64,000 bases of DNA from Solirubrobacter sp963792915 (GCA_963792915.1 CAWBYD010000005.1:4389-68388), one strand, 5' to 3'; numbered from the stretch's first letter, positions 26,818-36,260 are shown. The notes: generated by a model from the sequence alone, not told the origin. Numbers and translations: made by a program.

Positions 26818-27836
26818 CGTTCGGCGAGGTGGGCTATTACGAGCCCTGGTGGATGCAGATCCTGAAGGCGCTCGCGCTCTTCTTCGTGGTCTTCAACCTC
26901 GTCCCGATCACGCTCGTCGCCGAGCGCAAGGTGCTGGGGCGCTTCCAGCACCGCTACGGCCCCAACCGCGTCGGCCCGTTCGGCTTCCTGCAGCCGATCG
27001 CCGACATCGGCAAGCTGATCTTCAAGGCGCAGTTCCGCCCGCGCACGGCCAACGGCTGGCTCTACGCGGCGGCGCCGGTGATCTCGATGCTGACCGCGGC
27101 CGCGACGATCGCGATCCTGCCTTTCTCGGACGTCGTCGACATCTTCGGGACCAAGACCGGGCTCTACGGCGTTGACCCGTCGATCGGGATCCTCTACGCG
27201 TTCGCGTTCGGCGGGATCTCGTTCTACGGCCTGATGCTCGGCGGCTGGGCGTCGGGCTCGAAGTACAGCTTCCTCGGCTCGATGCGCGCCGCCGCCCAGC
27301 TGATCTCCTACGAGGTCGCGCAAGGGCTCTCGCTGGTCGGCGTGATCATGATGGTCGGCTCGCTGTCGCTGACGCGCATCGTCGAGTGGCAGGGCGACCA
27401 CGTGGCGATGGTGGTGCCGCAGTTCCTCGGCTTCCTGATCTTCCTCGTCGCCGGGTTCGCCGAGACCAACCGCGCGCCGTTCGACCTCGCCGAGGCCGAG
27501 GCCGAGCTCGTCGGCGGCTTCAACACCGAGTACGGCGGCGGGCGCTTCGCGGCGTTCTTCGCCGCCGAGTACCTGAACGTCGTGGTGGTCTCGGGCCTGA
27601 TCGTGACGCTCTTCTTCGGCGGCTGGAACCTGCCGTGGCTGAGCCCGCCGACGTGGGTGGACCCGATCATCGTGATCGTGAAGATGGTGGTCGTCATCTT
27701 CTTCTTCATCTGGGTCCGGGCCACGCTCCCGCGCCTGCGCTACGACCAGCTCATGTCGCTCGGCTGGAAGATCCTCCTGCCGCTGGCGACGCTCAACGCC
27801 CTTGTGACCGCGATCCTCGTGGTGGTGCTCAACTGA
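26814..27836 (+). CDS. nuoH: NADH-quinone oxidoreductase subunit H
   Basis: NuoH is the eight-helix membrane subunit that completes the quinone chamber. The 340-residue protein has the conserved loop ERKVLGRFQHRYGPNRVGP, the acidic quinone-side loop FAETNRAPFDLAEAEAELVGG, and FNTEYGG. Its ATG overlaps the nuoG stop (ATGA), and its TGA overlaps the nuoI ATG. Confidence 0.97.
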   Translation: MTFGEVGYYEPWWMQILKALALFFVVFNLVPITLVAERKVLGRFQHRYGPNRVGPFGFLQPIADIGKLIFKAQFRPRTANGWLYAAAPVISMLTAAATIAILPFSDVVDIFGTKTGLYGVDPSIGILYAFAFGGISFYGLMLGGWASGSKYSFLGSMRAAAQLISYEVAQGLSLVGVIMMVGSLSLTRIVEWQGDHVAMVVPQFLGFLIFLVAGFAETNRAPFDLAEAEAELVGGFNTEYGGGRFAAFFAAEYLNVVVVSGLIVTLFFGGWNLPWLSPPTWVDPIIVIVKMVVVIFFFIWVRATLPRLRYDQLMSLGWKILLPLATLNALVTAILVVVLN

Positions 27837-28366
27837 TGCCGTACGACCCTGGTGACGTCGTCGAAGTGCAGCGCGGGCCGCGGCCCGGCGCGGCGGCCGG
27901 CGCCTATCGCACCTTCGCCGCCACGCTGCGCGGCCTGAAGATGACCATGGGCCGCCTCGCCGAGGGCACGATGGTCAACTCCTACCCCGAGGAGAAGACG
28001 CCGGTGTTCCCGCGCTTCCGCGGGCGCCACAAGCTGCATCGCTTCGAGGACACGGGCCTGGAGAAGTGCGTCGGCTGCTCGCTCTGCGCGGCGGCCTGCC
28101 CGGCCGACTGCATCCGCGTCGTGGCGGACGAGAACACGCCGGAGAACCGCGTCAGCGCCGGGGAGCGCTACGCCGCGGTCTATGAGATCAACCTGTCGCG
28201 CTGCATCTTCTGCGGCTATTGCGAGATCGCGTGCCCGTTCGACGCGATCACCATGGGCCACGACTACGAGATGGCGGACTACAACCGGTCCGACCTCATC
28301 TTCACCAAGGAGATGCTGCTCGCCGAGCCGCTGGAGCGCACGCCGCTGCGCCTGGCCGACGAGTAG
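27836..28366 (+). CDS. nuoI: NADH-quinone oxidoreductase subunit I
   Basis: NuoI carries clusters N6a and N6b that relay electrons to NuoB. The 176-residue protein has two ferredoxin motifs, CVGCSLCAAACPADC and CIFCGYCEIACPFDA, and the family ending with the YNRSDLIFTKEMLL region. The N-terminal 25 residues before the conserved TLRGLKMTMGRL helix are lineage-specific. Confidence 0.96.
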   Translation: MPYDPGDVVEVQRGPRPGAAAGAYRTFAATLRGLKMTMGRLAEGTMVNSYPEEKTPVFPRFRGRHKLHRFEDTGLEKCVGCSLCAAACPADCIRVVADENTPENRVSAGERYAAVYEINLSRCIFCGYCEIACPFDAITMGHDYEMADYNRSDLIFTKEMLLAEPLERTPLRLADE

Positions 28367-28375
28367 GCGCGATCG

Positions 28376-28993
28376 ATGTCGGAGTTCTTCTTCTTCCTCG
28401 CCGCGATCGGTGCCGTCGCAGGCGCGATCGGGACCGTCGCGCTGCGCGACGCGTTCTACAGCGTGCTCGCGCTGGTCTCGCACCTGATCTTCCTGGCGAT
28501 GCTGTTCTTCCTGCTGCGGGCCGAGTTCGTGGCCGCCGCGCAGGTGATCGTCTACGCGGGCGCGGTGATGGTGCTCTACGTCTTCGTCGTCGGCTACGTC
28601 GGCGGCATGGAGGCCGGCTTGAGCGGCCCGATGGGCGGCGGCCTGCGGCGGCTGTCGGTGGTGTTCGCGCTCGCGCTGTTCGTCGAGCTCGCGATCGCGC
28701 TGATCGGCACCGGTCTCGCCGGACTGGACACCGAGGGCGCGCCGTACGTGCCCGGGTTCGGCGAGCCGACCGTCGTCGGGCGCCTGTTCCTGACGACCTA
28801 CCTCGTCGCGTTCGAGGTCGCCTCGCTGCTGCTCCTGGTCGCGGCGGTGGGCGCCGTGATCCTCGCGCGCCGGCGCTCCGGGCTCGCCGACCCGCGCGAG
28901 ATCTCGGTCAGCGAGTTCATGCGCACGCCGCTGACCAAGGGCGACGCCCCCGAGGGCACGATGATCGAGGCCGGGGGGCCGCAGAACCTATGA
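28376..28993 (+). CDS. nuoJ: NADH-quinone oxidoreductase subunit J
   Basis: NuoJ is a membrane subunit with five helices. The 205-residue protein has the typical pi-bulge helix region AAQVIVYAGAVMVLYVFVVG and a C-terminal hydrophobic helix followed by a polar tail. It starts 9 bases after nuoI and overlaps nuoK (ATGAG). Confidence 0.94.
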   Translation: MSEFFFFLAAIGAVAGAIGTVALRDAFYSVLALVSHLIFLAMLFFLLRAEFVAAAQVIVYAGAVMVLYVFVVGYVGGMEAGLSGPMGGGLRRLSVVFALALFVELAIALIGTGLAGLDTEGAPYVPGFGEPTVVGRLFLTTYLVAFEVASLLLLVAAVGAVILARRRSGLADPREISVSEFMRTPLTKGDAPEGTMIEAGGPQNL

Positions 28994-29289
28994 GCCTCAC
29001 GTGGTACCTGGTCGTCTCGGCCCTCATCTTCTGCATCGGCGCGGGCGGCGTGCTGGTGCGGCGCAACCCGCTGGTGATCCTGCTGAGCCTCGAGCTGATG
29101 CTCAACGCGGCGAACCTCGCGCTGGTGGCGTTCTCGCGCGCGCACGGCGACATGGGCGGCCAGATCTTCGCGCTGATCGTGATGGTCGTCGCGGCCTGCG
29201 AGGTCGCGGTGGGGCTCGGCCTGATCGTCGCGCTCTACCGGCGCCGGCTGCCGATCGACGTCGACGAGCTGCGGGAACTTCAAGGATGA
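28990..29289 (+). CDS. nuoK: NADH-quinone oxidoreductase subunit K
   Basis: NuoK is a three-helix membrane subunit related to MrpC. The 99-residue protein has the conserved NPLVILLSLELMLNAANLAL with the proton-relay Glu and a second buried Glu in VVAACEVAVGLGLIVALYR. Its ATG overlaps nuoJ and its TGA overlaps nuoL by four bases each. Confidence 0.96.
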   Translation: MSLTWYLVVSALIFCIGAGGVLVRRNPLVILLSLELMLNAANLALVAFSRAHGDMGGQIFALIVMVVAACEVAVGLGLIVALYRRRLPIDVDELRELQG

Positions 29290-31298
29290 GCCTCCAGACC
29301 TACGGCTGGCTGATCCTGATCTTCCCGCTGGCCGGGGCGATCCTGATCGGGCTGACCTTCCGGGCGCTGCCGCAGCGCGTGCACGGCGCGATCGGCGTGC
29401 TCGCGATCCTGCTCGCCTTCCTCAGCGCGGTCGGCGCGTTCTTCGCGCTGCAGGACCGCGCCGAGGACTCCAAGCAGGTGGTGTCGGTCGCCTGGGACTA
29501 CGCCAACACGCTCGGGCTCGACATCCAGCTCTCGATCCTGATCGACCCGCTGAGCATCTTCATGGCGCTCGTGGTGTCCGGCGTCTCGACGCTGATCCAC
29601 GTCTACTCGGTCGCCTACATGGGCGGCGACCGCGGCTACTCGCGCTTCTTCGCCTACCTGAACTTCTTCGTGTTCAGCATGTTGCTGCTGGTGATGGCGG
29701 GGAACTTCTTCTTCCTCATCGTCGGCTGGGCGTTCGTCGGCGCGGCGTCGTACTTCCTGATCTCGTTCTGGTACCGGCGGGCGACCGCGACCGCGGCGGG
29801 CATCAAGGCGTTCGTCATCAACGTGCTCGGCGACGTCGGATTGGTGCTCGGCACGTTCTTCGTGTTCCGCGGCGTGCACACGCTGGACTTCCTGAAGGCG
29901 TTCGACCGCCTGGACGCCGCGTTCACGGTCAATCAGGGCTCGCTGGTCGCCGGCTGCATCCTGCTGCTGGTCGGCGCGTTCGCCAAGTCCGCCCAGGTGC
30001 CGCTGCACACGTGGCTCCCGGACGCCATGGAGGGCCCGACGCCGGTCAGCGCGCTGATCCACGCCGCCACGATGGTGACCGCCGGCGTGTACCTGATCGC
30101 GCGCCTGCACCCGCTGTTCGAGCGCGCGCCGGCCGCCGCCTCGGTCGGCGCGATCGTCGGCGCGGTCACGCTCTGCGTCGCGGCGACGATCGGCCTCGTG
30201 GTGACCGACCTCAAGCGGGTGATCGCCTACTCGACGATGTCCCAGATCGGCTACATGATCATGGGCGTCTCGTCGGCCGCCTACGCCGCGGGCCTGTTCC
30301 ACCTGATGACGCACGCGTTCTTCAAGGCGCTGCTGTTCATGGCCGCCGGCTCGGTGATCTCGGCGATGGGCGGCATCCAGGACCTCAACCGCATGTCGGG
30401 CTTCCGCAAGGCGATGCCGTTCACGTACCTGTGCATGATCGTCGGCGGCCTGGCGCTGTCGGGCGTGCCGCCGTTCTCGGGCGCGTTCTCGAAGGACGAG
30501 ATCATCGCGCTGGAGTTCGACCGCGGGGGCTGGCACTCGATCCTCGGCGTGGCCGGCTACCTGGGCGCGTTCCTGACCGCCGCGTACACGTTCCGGATGA
30601 TCTTCCGCGCCTTCCACGGCGAGCCGTGCGAGGAGGCGCGCGAGCTCGAGGGCGGGCATCTCTACCACGCCCCGGAGCCGACCAACCCGGCCACCGGCGA
30701 GGTCGAGGACACCGACGTCGGCTTCCCCGGCCCCGAGCACCACATCGCCGAGCGGGCGGGCGCGATGCGCGTCGCGATGGGCTCGCTGGCCGTGCTGGCG
30801 ATCGTCGGCGGCTTCCTGCAGATCCCGGGCGTGGACTCGTCGATCCATAAGTTCCTCGAGCCGACGTTCGCGGACTCTTCGCTCTACGGGCAGCTCGAGC
30901 CGTCGGTCGGGACGCAGTGGATCGGGTTGATCATCGGCGGCGCGATCGGGCTCGCGGGCATCTTCCTCGCCTACCAGCTGTGGGTCGTCTCGCCGGAGCG
31001 GCCGAAGGCGATCCAGGCGCGCTTCGGCGCGCTGCACACGTTCTTCGTCAACAAGTGGTACTTCGACGAGGCGATCGACGCGCTGTTCGTGCGGCCTGCC
31101 GCCTGGACCGGCCGCTTCGCCAACACCACATTCGACCGCCTGTTCGTCAACGGCCTGCTGATCGGCGGCGCGACCGGGATCATCGGCACGCTCTCGCGCG
31201 CCGTCCGCTCGATCCAATCGGGCTACCTGCGGTACTACGCAGCGTTGCTGGTGGTCGGAGTGACCGGCCTGGGCGCCTACTTCCTGATCTCGGCATGA
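29286..31298 (+). CDS. nuoL: NADH-quinone oxidoreductase subunit L
   Basis: NuoL is the distal antiporter-like subunit with the lateral helix HL. The 670-residue protein has VHVYS-type loop LIHVYSVAYMGGDRGYSRFF, the channel motif HTWLPDAMEGPTPVSALIHAATMV, and the conserved lysine-bearing helices. A charged insert (EELEGG...DTDVGFPG) precedes the lateral helix, and the C-terminus has the amphipathic helix and last membrane segment. Confidence 0.96.
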   Translation: MSLQTYGWLILIFPLAGAILIGLTFRALPQRVHGAIGVLAILLAFLSAVGAFFALQDRAEDSKQVVSVAWDYANTLGLDIQLSILIDPLSIFMALVVSGVSTLIHVYSVAYMGGDRGYSRFFAYLNFFVFSMLLLVMAGNFFFLIVGWAFVGAASYFLISFWYRRATATAAGIKAFVINVLGDVGLVLGTFFVFRGVHTLDFLKAFDRLDAAFTVNQGSLVAGCILLLVGAFAKSAQVPLHTWLPDAMEGPTPVSALIHAATMVTAGVYLIARLHPLFERAPAAASVGAIVGAVTLCVAATIGLVVTDLKRVIAYSTMSQIGYMIMGVSSAAYAAGLFHLMTHAFFKALLFMAAGSVISAMGGIQDLNRMSGFRKAMPFTYLCMIVGGLALSGVPPFSGAFSKDEIIALEFDRGGWHSILGVAGYLGAFLTAAYTFRMIFRAFHGEPCEEARELEGGHLYHAPEPTNPATGEVEDTDVGFPGPEHHIAERAGAMRVAMGSLAVLAIVGGFLQIPGVDSSIHKFLEPTFADSSLYGQLEPSVGTQWIGLIIGGAIGLAGIFLAYQLWVVSPERPKAIQARFGALHTFFVNKWYFDEAIDALFVRPAAWTGRFANTTFDRLFVNGLLIGGATGIIGTLSRAVRSIQSGYLRYYAALLVVGVTGLGAYFLISA

Positions 31299-32773
31299 GC
31301 ATCTCACTGACCATCCTCGTCTTCTGGCCGCTGGTCTTCGGACTGCTCGCCGGGCTCTTCGCCCCGTCCTCGGCCGCGCCGTTCACGCTGCTCGTCGGCA
31401 CGATCGTGCCGCTCGGCTACGCGATCCTCCTGATCGCGGACTTCGACACGGCGGCGCGCGGGCTCCAGCACCTGACCGACGACAAGTGGATCCCGGAGCT
31501 CGGCATCCGCTACAAGCTCGGCATCGACGGGCTCAACCTGTGGCTCGTCACGCTGACGTCGGTGGTCGCCACCGCGTCGGCGCTCTGGCTCGTGGTGCGC
31601 CCTCCGGAGCGCCCGAAGCTCTTTGCGTTCCACTTCGGGCTCGGCGAGACGGCGGTGCTGGGCGCGTTCGTCGCGCAGGACCTGGCGCTGTTCGTCCTGT
31701 TCTTCGACCTGATGCTCGTGCCGTTCTACTTCCTGGTCGGCCAGTGGGGCGGGCCGGACCGGATCCCGGCGGCGCTGAAGATGGTCGTCTACACGCTCGT
31801 CGGGTCGCTGCTGATGCTCGCGGGCGCGGTCGCGACCGCGGTGCTGACAGCCGACCAGACCGGCGGCCACATCACGTTCGTGTTCAGCGATCTCCAGCGC
31901 CATGTGCTGCCCGAGGGCACGCAGAAGTGGATCTTCGTGACGTTCGCGCTGGCGTTCCTGATCAAGATGCCGTCGTTCCCGTTCCACGGCTGGATGCCGG
32001 ACGCCTATCGGACGATGCCGCTGCCGGCGCTGGCGTTCTTCTCGGGCGTCGTCTCGAAGGTCGCCGCCTACGGGCTGCTGCGGATCGTGCTGCCGCTGTT
32101 CCCCGCGGCGACGCAGGACTACCAGATGATCCTGCTGATCCTGGCGCTGGTCTCGATCCTCTACGGGTCGCTGCAGGCGTTCACGCAGACGAACGCGCGG
32201 CTGATCCTCGGCTACTCGTCGGTCGCCCAACTCGGGTTCATCACGCTGGGGATCTTCGCCATCGACGGCTCGGCGCAGGGCGCGCAGGGCGCGCTGCTGC
32301 AGGCGGTCAACCACGGGCTCGTGGTGGCGCCGCTGTTCTTCGTGGTCGCGCTGCTGGCCGAGCGCGCCGGCGGCTCGGAGGACATCCGCGACTACGGCGG
32401 GATCGCGTTCCGCGCCCCGGTGCTCGCGTCGCTGTTCCTGATCTGCGTGCTCGCGACGCTGGCGATGCCCGGCTCGGCCAACTTCGCGGGCGAGTTCCTG
32501 ATCCTGATCGGCGTCTTCAACTCCAAGCTCGCGATCGCGATCATCGCGTCGACCGGCGTGGTGCTGGCGTCGGTCTACGCGCTGCGCATCTACATCCGCT
32601 CGATGCACAACCGGGTGGGGCCGAAGGTCAACTCGTTCGACCTGTCGCTGCGCGACGGGCTCGTGCTGGTGCCGCTGGTGCTGGCGATCATCGCGTTCGC
32701 GCTGTATCCCCAGCTGGCGCTGGACTCCGGTGAGCAGGCGATCAAGACGACGGTGGCGGCGGTGGGCAAGTGA
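31295..32773 (+). CDS. nuoM: NADH-quinone oxidoreductase subunit M
   Basis: NuoM is the middle antiporter-like proton channel. The 492-residue protein has KLGIDGLNLWLV, LFFDLMLVPFYFLVGQWGG with the conserved Glu/Asp context, and FLIKMPSFPFHGWMPDAYR, the family hallmark. About fourteen membrane helices are evident. It overlaps nuoL at its ATG and nuoN at its stop. Confidence 0.96.
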   Translation: MSISLTILVFWPLVFGLLAGLFAPSSAAPFTLLVGTIVPLGYAILLIADFDTAARGLQHLTDDKWIPELGIRYKLGIDGLNLWLVTLTSVVATASALWLVVRPPERPKLFAFHFGLGETAVLGAFVAQDLALFVLFFDLMLVPFYFLVGQWGGPDRIPAALKMVVYTLVGSLLMLAGAVATAVLTADQTGGHITFVFSDLQRHVLPEGTQKWIFVTFALAFLIKMPSFPFHGWMPDAYRTMPLPALAFFSGVVSKVAAYGLLRIVLPLFPAATQDYQMILLILALVSILYGSLQAFTQTNARLILGYSSVAQLGFITLGIFAIDGSAQGAQGALLQAVNHGLVVAPLFFVVALLAERAGGSEDIRDYGGIAFRAPVLASLFLICVLATLAMPGSANFAGEFLILIGVFNSKLAIAIIASTGVVLASVYALRIYIRSMHNRVGPKVNSFDLSLRDGLVLVPLVLAIIAFALYPQLALDSGEQAIKTTVAAVGK

Positions 32774-34332
32774 TGATCGCGACGGTGCACGGACCCAAGC
32801 TCGACTGGGCGGCGCTGTCGCCCGCCGTGGCGCTGGTCGGCGGCGCGTGCATCGTGCTGCTGGTCGGCCTCGCGCGCTCGTCGTTCATCCGCACGCAGGT
32901 GGTGCCGTTCCTCGCGCTGGCCACGCTGCTGACGGCCGGCGGGCTGATCATCTGGCAGTGGGACGCGCAGGTGTCCACCGCGGCCGCGGCGCTGGAGATC
33001 GACAACCTGACGCTGATCCTGACCGCGATCTTCGTCGTCGGCGGGATCGGGGCGGTGCTCCTCTCGTGGCGGTCGCTGGCCGCGGTCGAGGCCGGTGAGG
33101 GCGAGTACTACGCGCTCCTGTTGACGTCGATCCTCGGCATGTTCGTGCTGGTGGCGGCGACCGACCTGGTCGTGCTGTTCATCGGCTTCGAGCTGCTCTC
33201 GATCCCGCTCTACGTGCTGTGCGCCACCCACATGCGGCGCGAGCACTCGCTCGAGTCGGGCCTGAAGTACCTGATCATCGGGTCGGTCGGATCGGCGACG
33301 CTGCTGTACGGGCTCGCGCTGCTCTACGGCGCGACCGGCGCGACGAACTACGCCGGGATCGCTTCCGCCGCCGCGTCGGTCTCGCACGACGTGCTGTTCC
33401 TGACCGGCGTCGCGCTGGTGCTGGCGGGGCTGGCGTTCAAGGCGTCGGTGGCGCCGTTCCATCAGTGGACGCCGGACGTCTACGAGGGCGCGCCGACGCC
33501 GATCACGGGCTTCATGGCGGTCGCGACCAAGGCGGCCGCGTTCGGCGTGCTGCTGCGGCTCTTCGACGTCGCGCTGATCGACGCGTCGACCACCTGGGCG
33601 CCGGCCTTCGCGACGCTGGCCGTGATCACGATCATCGTCGGCAACGTGGGCGCGATCGGGCAGTCCTCGCTCAAGCGCATGCTCGCCTACTCGAGCATCG
33701 CGCAGGCCGGGTACATGCTCGCGGGCCTGATCGTGACGACGCCGCTCGGCGTCTCGGCGACCGTGTTCTACCTCGGCGCGTACGTGCTGATGAACGTCGC
33801 GGCGTTCGCGGTGATCACGGCGCGCGAGCGCGAGGCCGGCCTCGGCGACGACATCTCCTCGCTCTACGGGCTCGGCGCGGACCGGCCGTGGCTGGCGTGG
33901 CCGATGACGATCGCGATGCTCGCGCTGGCCGGGTTCCCGGCGACGGCCGGCTTCTTCGGCAAGCTCCAGCTGATCCGCGCGGCGGTCGGCAACGGCTACG
34001 CGTGGCTCGGCATCGTGATCGTGCTCGGCTCCGCCGTCTCGCTCGTGTACTACCTGCGCGTGGTCGCGGCGGTGTGGATGCGCTCGCCGTCCGAGGCGCC
34101 GGCGCCGCTGGTGCGCGCGCGTCCGGTGATCGCGGGCGGGTCGGTCGAGGCCGACGACCAGGCGCGCGCCGCCGGCGTCGAGCCCGGTGCGCTGTTCGCC
34201 CGCCGCTTTCAGCCCGAAGTGATCTTCGTCGCGCTCGTCTGCGCAACGCTCACCGTCGCGCTCGGCCTCTACCCCGAGCCGCTCTTCAATCTCGCCAAGG
34301 ACGCCGGCGCGGCCCTGACGTCGCTGGTGTAG
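32773..34332 (+). CDS. nuoN: NADH-quinone oxidoreductase subunit N
   Basis: NuoN is the third antiporter-like subunit and ends the operon. It has about 519 residues with GFELLSIPLYVLCA, the Lys-bearing ALVLAGLAFKASVAPFHQWTPDVYEGAPTPI, and a C-terminal helix pair. ATG 32773 overlaps the nuoM TGA; GTG 32770 directly upstream is an alternative. A polar, Ala/Glu-rich loop (about 445-475) before the last helix is longer than in E. coli. Confidence 0.95.
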   Translation: MIATVHGPKLDWAALSPAVALVGGACIVLLVGLARSSFIRTQVVPFLALATLLTAGGLIIWQWDAQVSTAAAALEIDNLTLILTAIFVVGGIGAVLLSWRSLAAVEAGEGEYYALLLTSILGMFVLVAATDLVVLFIGFELLSIPLYVLCATHMRREHSLESGLKYLIIGSVGSATLLYGLALLYGATGATNYAGIASAAASVSHDVLFLTGVALVLAGLAFKASVAPFHQWTPDVYEGAPTPITGFMAVATKAAAFGVLLRLFDVALIDASTTWAPAFATLAVITIIVGNVGAIGQSSLKRMLAYSSIAQAGYMLAGLIVTTPLGVSATVFYLGAYVLMNVAAFAVITAREREAGLGDDISSLYGLGADRPWLAWPMTIAMLALAGFPATAGFFGKLQLIRAAVGNGYAWLGIVIVLGSAVSLVYYLRVVAAVWMRSPSEAPAPLVRARPVIAGGSVEADDQARAAGVEPGALFARRFQPEVIFVALVCATLTVALGLYPEPLFNLAKDAGAALTSLV

Positions 34333-34353
34333 CGCCGCCCGCCCGCCCGCGCT

Positions 34354-34420
34354 GCTCGCCGCCGCGGCGCGACCTCGCGGCCGCCGCACAACTCTTCGCG
34401 GCGCGGGGGGCGAGCTTTTT
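34354..34420 (+). terminator. Terminator-like structure after the nuo operon
   Basis: GCTCGCC at 34354-34360 pairs with GGCGAGC at 34409-34415, which is followed at once by TTTTT. The bases between can form inner GC-rich stems (for example GCCGC with GCGGC), giving a branched hairpin. It starts 22 bases after the nuoN stop and ends 13 bases before the next start. The T tract, rare in this GC-rich window, supports intrinsic termination. Confidence 0.5.
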
Positions 34421-34432
34421 CGAGCGGCGCCT

Positions 34433-35629
34433 ATGGGGGGTGTGGACCATGCCCACCACACCCCCATCGCCGGCCAGGCGAGCGTGGAGTACATCGCCGT
34501 CATCGCCCTCGTGGCGGCACTGTTCGCGTTCGCTCTGCCGGCGGTGGGTGGGCCAGACCTCCCGCGGGCGGTCGAGCAGAACGTCCGGCTCGGCATCTGC
34601 GTCGTCGCGGGTGACATCTGCGGGCCGAAGTCCGCGCGGGCCGCCGGCGTCGCGCCGTGCACGCTCAACTCGCGCACGGACGGGCGCGCGGTCGGTCTCT
34701 CCATCCTCAGCGTCGACCTGGGGGGCAACGAGACGCTGACGGTCGCCCCGCAGTCGGACGGCAGCGTCAACGTGAGCGTCGGCGCCGGCGTCTCCGCGGG
34801 CGGGTCCGCCGGGCTGGGCGAGGACCTCACGGAGGGCCCGGTCGCGTTCTCGATCGGGGCCGGCGGCTCCGTCGGCGCGCGCTTCCAGGCCGCCCGCGGG
34901 TGGAGCTTCCCCGACCGCGCCAGCGCCCAGCGGTTCCTGGACGCGCTTCCCCACAGCGTGAGCTCGGCGCGCTTTCCTCCGGCCTGGAACTCCGGCGACC
35001 TCAACGGCGACGTGTCGGCCGGGGCGGGGATCTACGCGGGCAGCGAGGACAGCAGCGCCGACCTCGCCGGGCTGGCCAGCTCGGCCTCGGGCGTGCTCGG
35101 CGTGCGCCGCGCTCGCGACGGGACGGTCACGATCTACGGCCGCGCGTCGTTCGAGCTCGTCGACGCGTCGGTCCCGCTCCTCTCGTCGATCGGCCCGGGC
35201 CGCCACGACTACTCGATCGAGACGTCGTTCGTGCACGGCGCTGCGCGCGAGCTCGTGTTCCGCGCCGCGGCCCCCTCAGAGCGCGGGAACCGCGTGACCG
35301 ACACCGTCGTCCACCTCGACCTGCGCGATCCGGCGAATCTCGCGCTCGCCCGCGCGATGCTCCAGGCGCGCACGCCCGCGGCACTGTCGAGGGCGGGCTC
35401 GGCGGTCGTGCAGCGCGCGCGGGCGGCGGGCGTGATCGAGCGCTCGGTCTCGGACCTCAACGACGTCTCGTACACCGCATCCGGGGACATCAAGCTCGGC
35501 CTGCAGTTCGGTGGCTCCTACAAGCGCATCAAGGTGCGCAAGAACCTCGTCCACGCGTCGGCCTGGGTCAACGGCTCCGGCGAGCTCGACCGCTATGACT
35601 GCGAACACCCCGTCAGCGCAGGTGGTTAG
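34433..35629 (+). CDS. Secreted protein with pilin/TadE-like N-terminus
   Basis: This 398-residue protein begins with a short polar leader, then GQASVEYIAVIALVAALF, which resembles the class III signal of Flp pilins and TadE-like pseudopilins: Gly before the cleavage site, Glu at +5 of the mature end, then a hydrophobic helix. After about residue 35 come roughly 360 residues of Gly/Ser/Val-rich beta-type sequence with two early Cys pairs. This is far longer than a Flp pilin (about 60) or TadE (about 150), so the pilin-like part may only anchor or export a large passenger. No tad assembly genes lie nearby. The start could be GTG 34442. Confidence 0.65.
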   Translation: MGGVDHAHHTPIAGQASVEYIAVIALVAALFAFALPAVGGPDLPRAVEQNVRLGICVVAGDICGPKSARAAGVAPCTLNSRTDGRAVGLSILSVDLGGNETLTVAPQSDGSVNVSVGAGVSAGGSAGLGEDLTEGPVAFSIGAGGSVGARFQAARGWSFPDRASAQRFLDALPHSVSSARFPPAWNSGDLNGDVSAGAGIYAGSEDSSADLAGLASSASGVLGVRRARDGTVTIYGRASFELVDASVPLLSSIGPGRHDYSIETSFVHGAARELVFRAAAPSERGNRVTDTVVHLDLRDPANLALARAMLQARTPAALSRAGSAVVQRARAAGVIERSVSDLNDVSYTASGDIKLGLQFGGSYKRIKVRKNLVHASAWVNGSGELDRYDCEHPVSAGG

Positions 35630-36011
35630 CCACGTCCCACGTCCACAGCTCCACGACGTTGCCGTCCGGATCGTCGGCGTAGACGGCGCGCGACGCCTCA
35701 TACGTCGCGAAGTCGTGCTCCTCGACCTGCAGGCCGGCGCTGCGCAGCCGCTGCACGGCGTCGTCGTAGTGCTCCTCGGGCAGGTGCATCGCGAAGTGCA
35801 CGTGGATCCCGCCGCGCCCGCGCGCGAGACCGACCTGCGGCCGCCACAGGCCGATCCGCGTGCGCTCGCCGGCCATGACCCAGACCGCACCGCGATCCGC
35901 CCAGCGCTCCACGACGGGAAGGCCGAGGATCCCCGCGTAGAACGCCTCCGCGGCGTCGAGGTCCACCACTTCGAGCACCAGTTCGCTGACACCGGTCACC
36001 GGAATTCCCAT
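35613..36011 (-). CDS. VOC-superfamily (glyoxalase-like) protein
   Basis: This is a protein of about 132 residues with two beta-alpha-beta-beta-beta modules: VTGVSELVLEVVDLDAAEAFYAGILGLPVVERW and, in the second half, GGIHVHFAMHLPEEHYDDAVQRLRSAGL ending with YADDPDGNVVELWTWD. Metal-ligand positions are occupied by His and Glu (HVHF, VVELW). Members include glyoxalase, fosfomycin-resistance and dioxygenase proteins; the substrate cannot be told. ATG 36011 is preferred over 36029 because a GATCAT hexamer lies six bases before it. It overlaps the convergent gene by 17 bases. Confidence 0.78.
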   Translation of the reverse strand: MGIPVTGVSELVLEVVDLDAAEAFYAGILGLPVVERWADRGAVWVMAGERTRIGLWRPQVGLARGRGGIHVHFAMHLPEEHYDDAVQRLRSAGLQVEEHDFATYEASRAVYADDPDGNVVELWTWDVANHLR

Positions 36012-36157
36012 GCGCACATGATCGTCCACCTGCGGCGCGAGTGGGCGTGTCCGGAAGTACGGCGTATCGCCGGCGAATGCACGGGTCGTCGCTGCCCGCG
36101 GCGGACGCCGCTCGCATACTGGTGGTACGTGTGCGGCGGCCGCCGCCCGGCAGCGTC

Positions 36158-36236
36158 GCGAGCGAAGCGGTGGCGAACGCCAGCGAGACAGTGGGCCCGC
36201 CGGCGAGCGAAGCGGTGGCGAGCGTTAGCGAGACAG
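36158..36236. repeat. Two direct 34-base repeats
   Basis: The 34-base unit starting GCGAGCGAAGCGGTGGCGA and ending CAGCGAGACAG occurs at 36158-36191 and again at 36203-36236, with three differences near the middle. Inside, TGGCG-AA-CGCCA can form a small hairpin; in the second copy the arms become TGGCG and CGTTA, which still pair through G-U. The repeat lies in the 263-base gap between the VOC gene and thyX, where I see no gene. It looks like a dispersed intergenic (REP-like) element. Confidence 0.6.
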
Positions 36237-36260
36237 AGTCGTTCTGACGGACGCGTCCAC

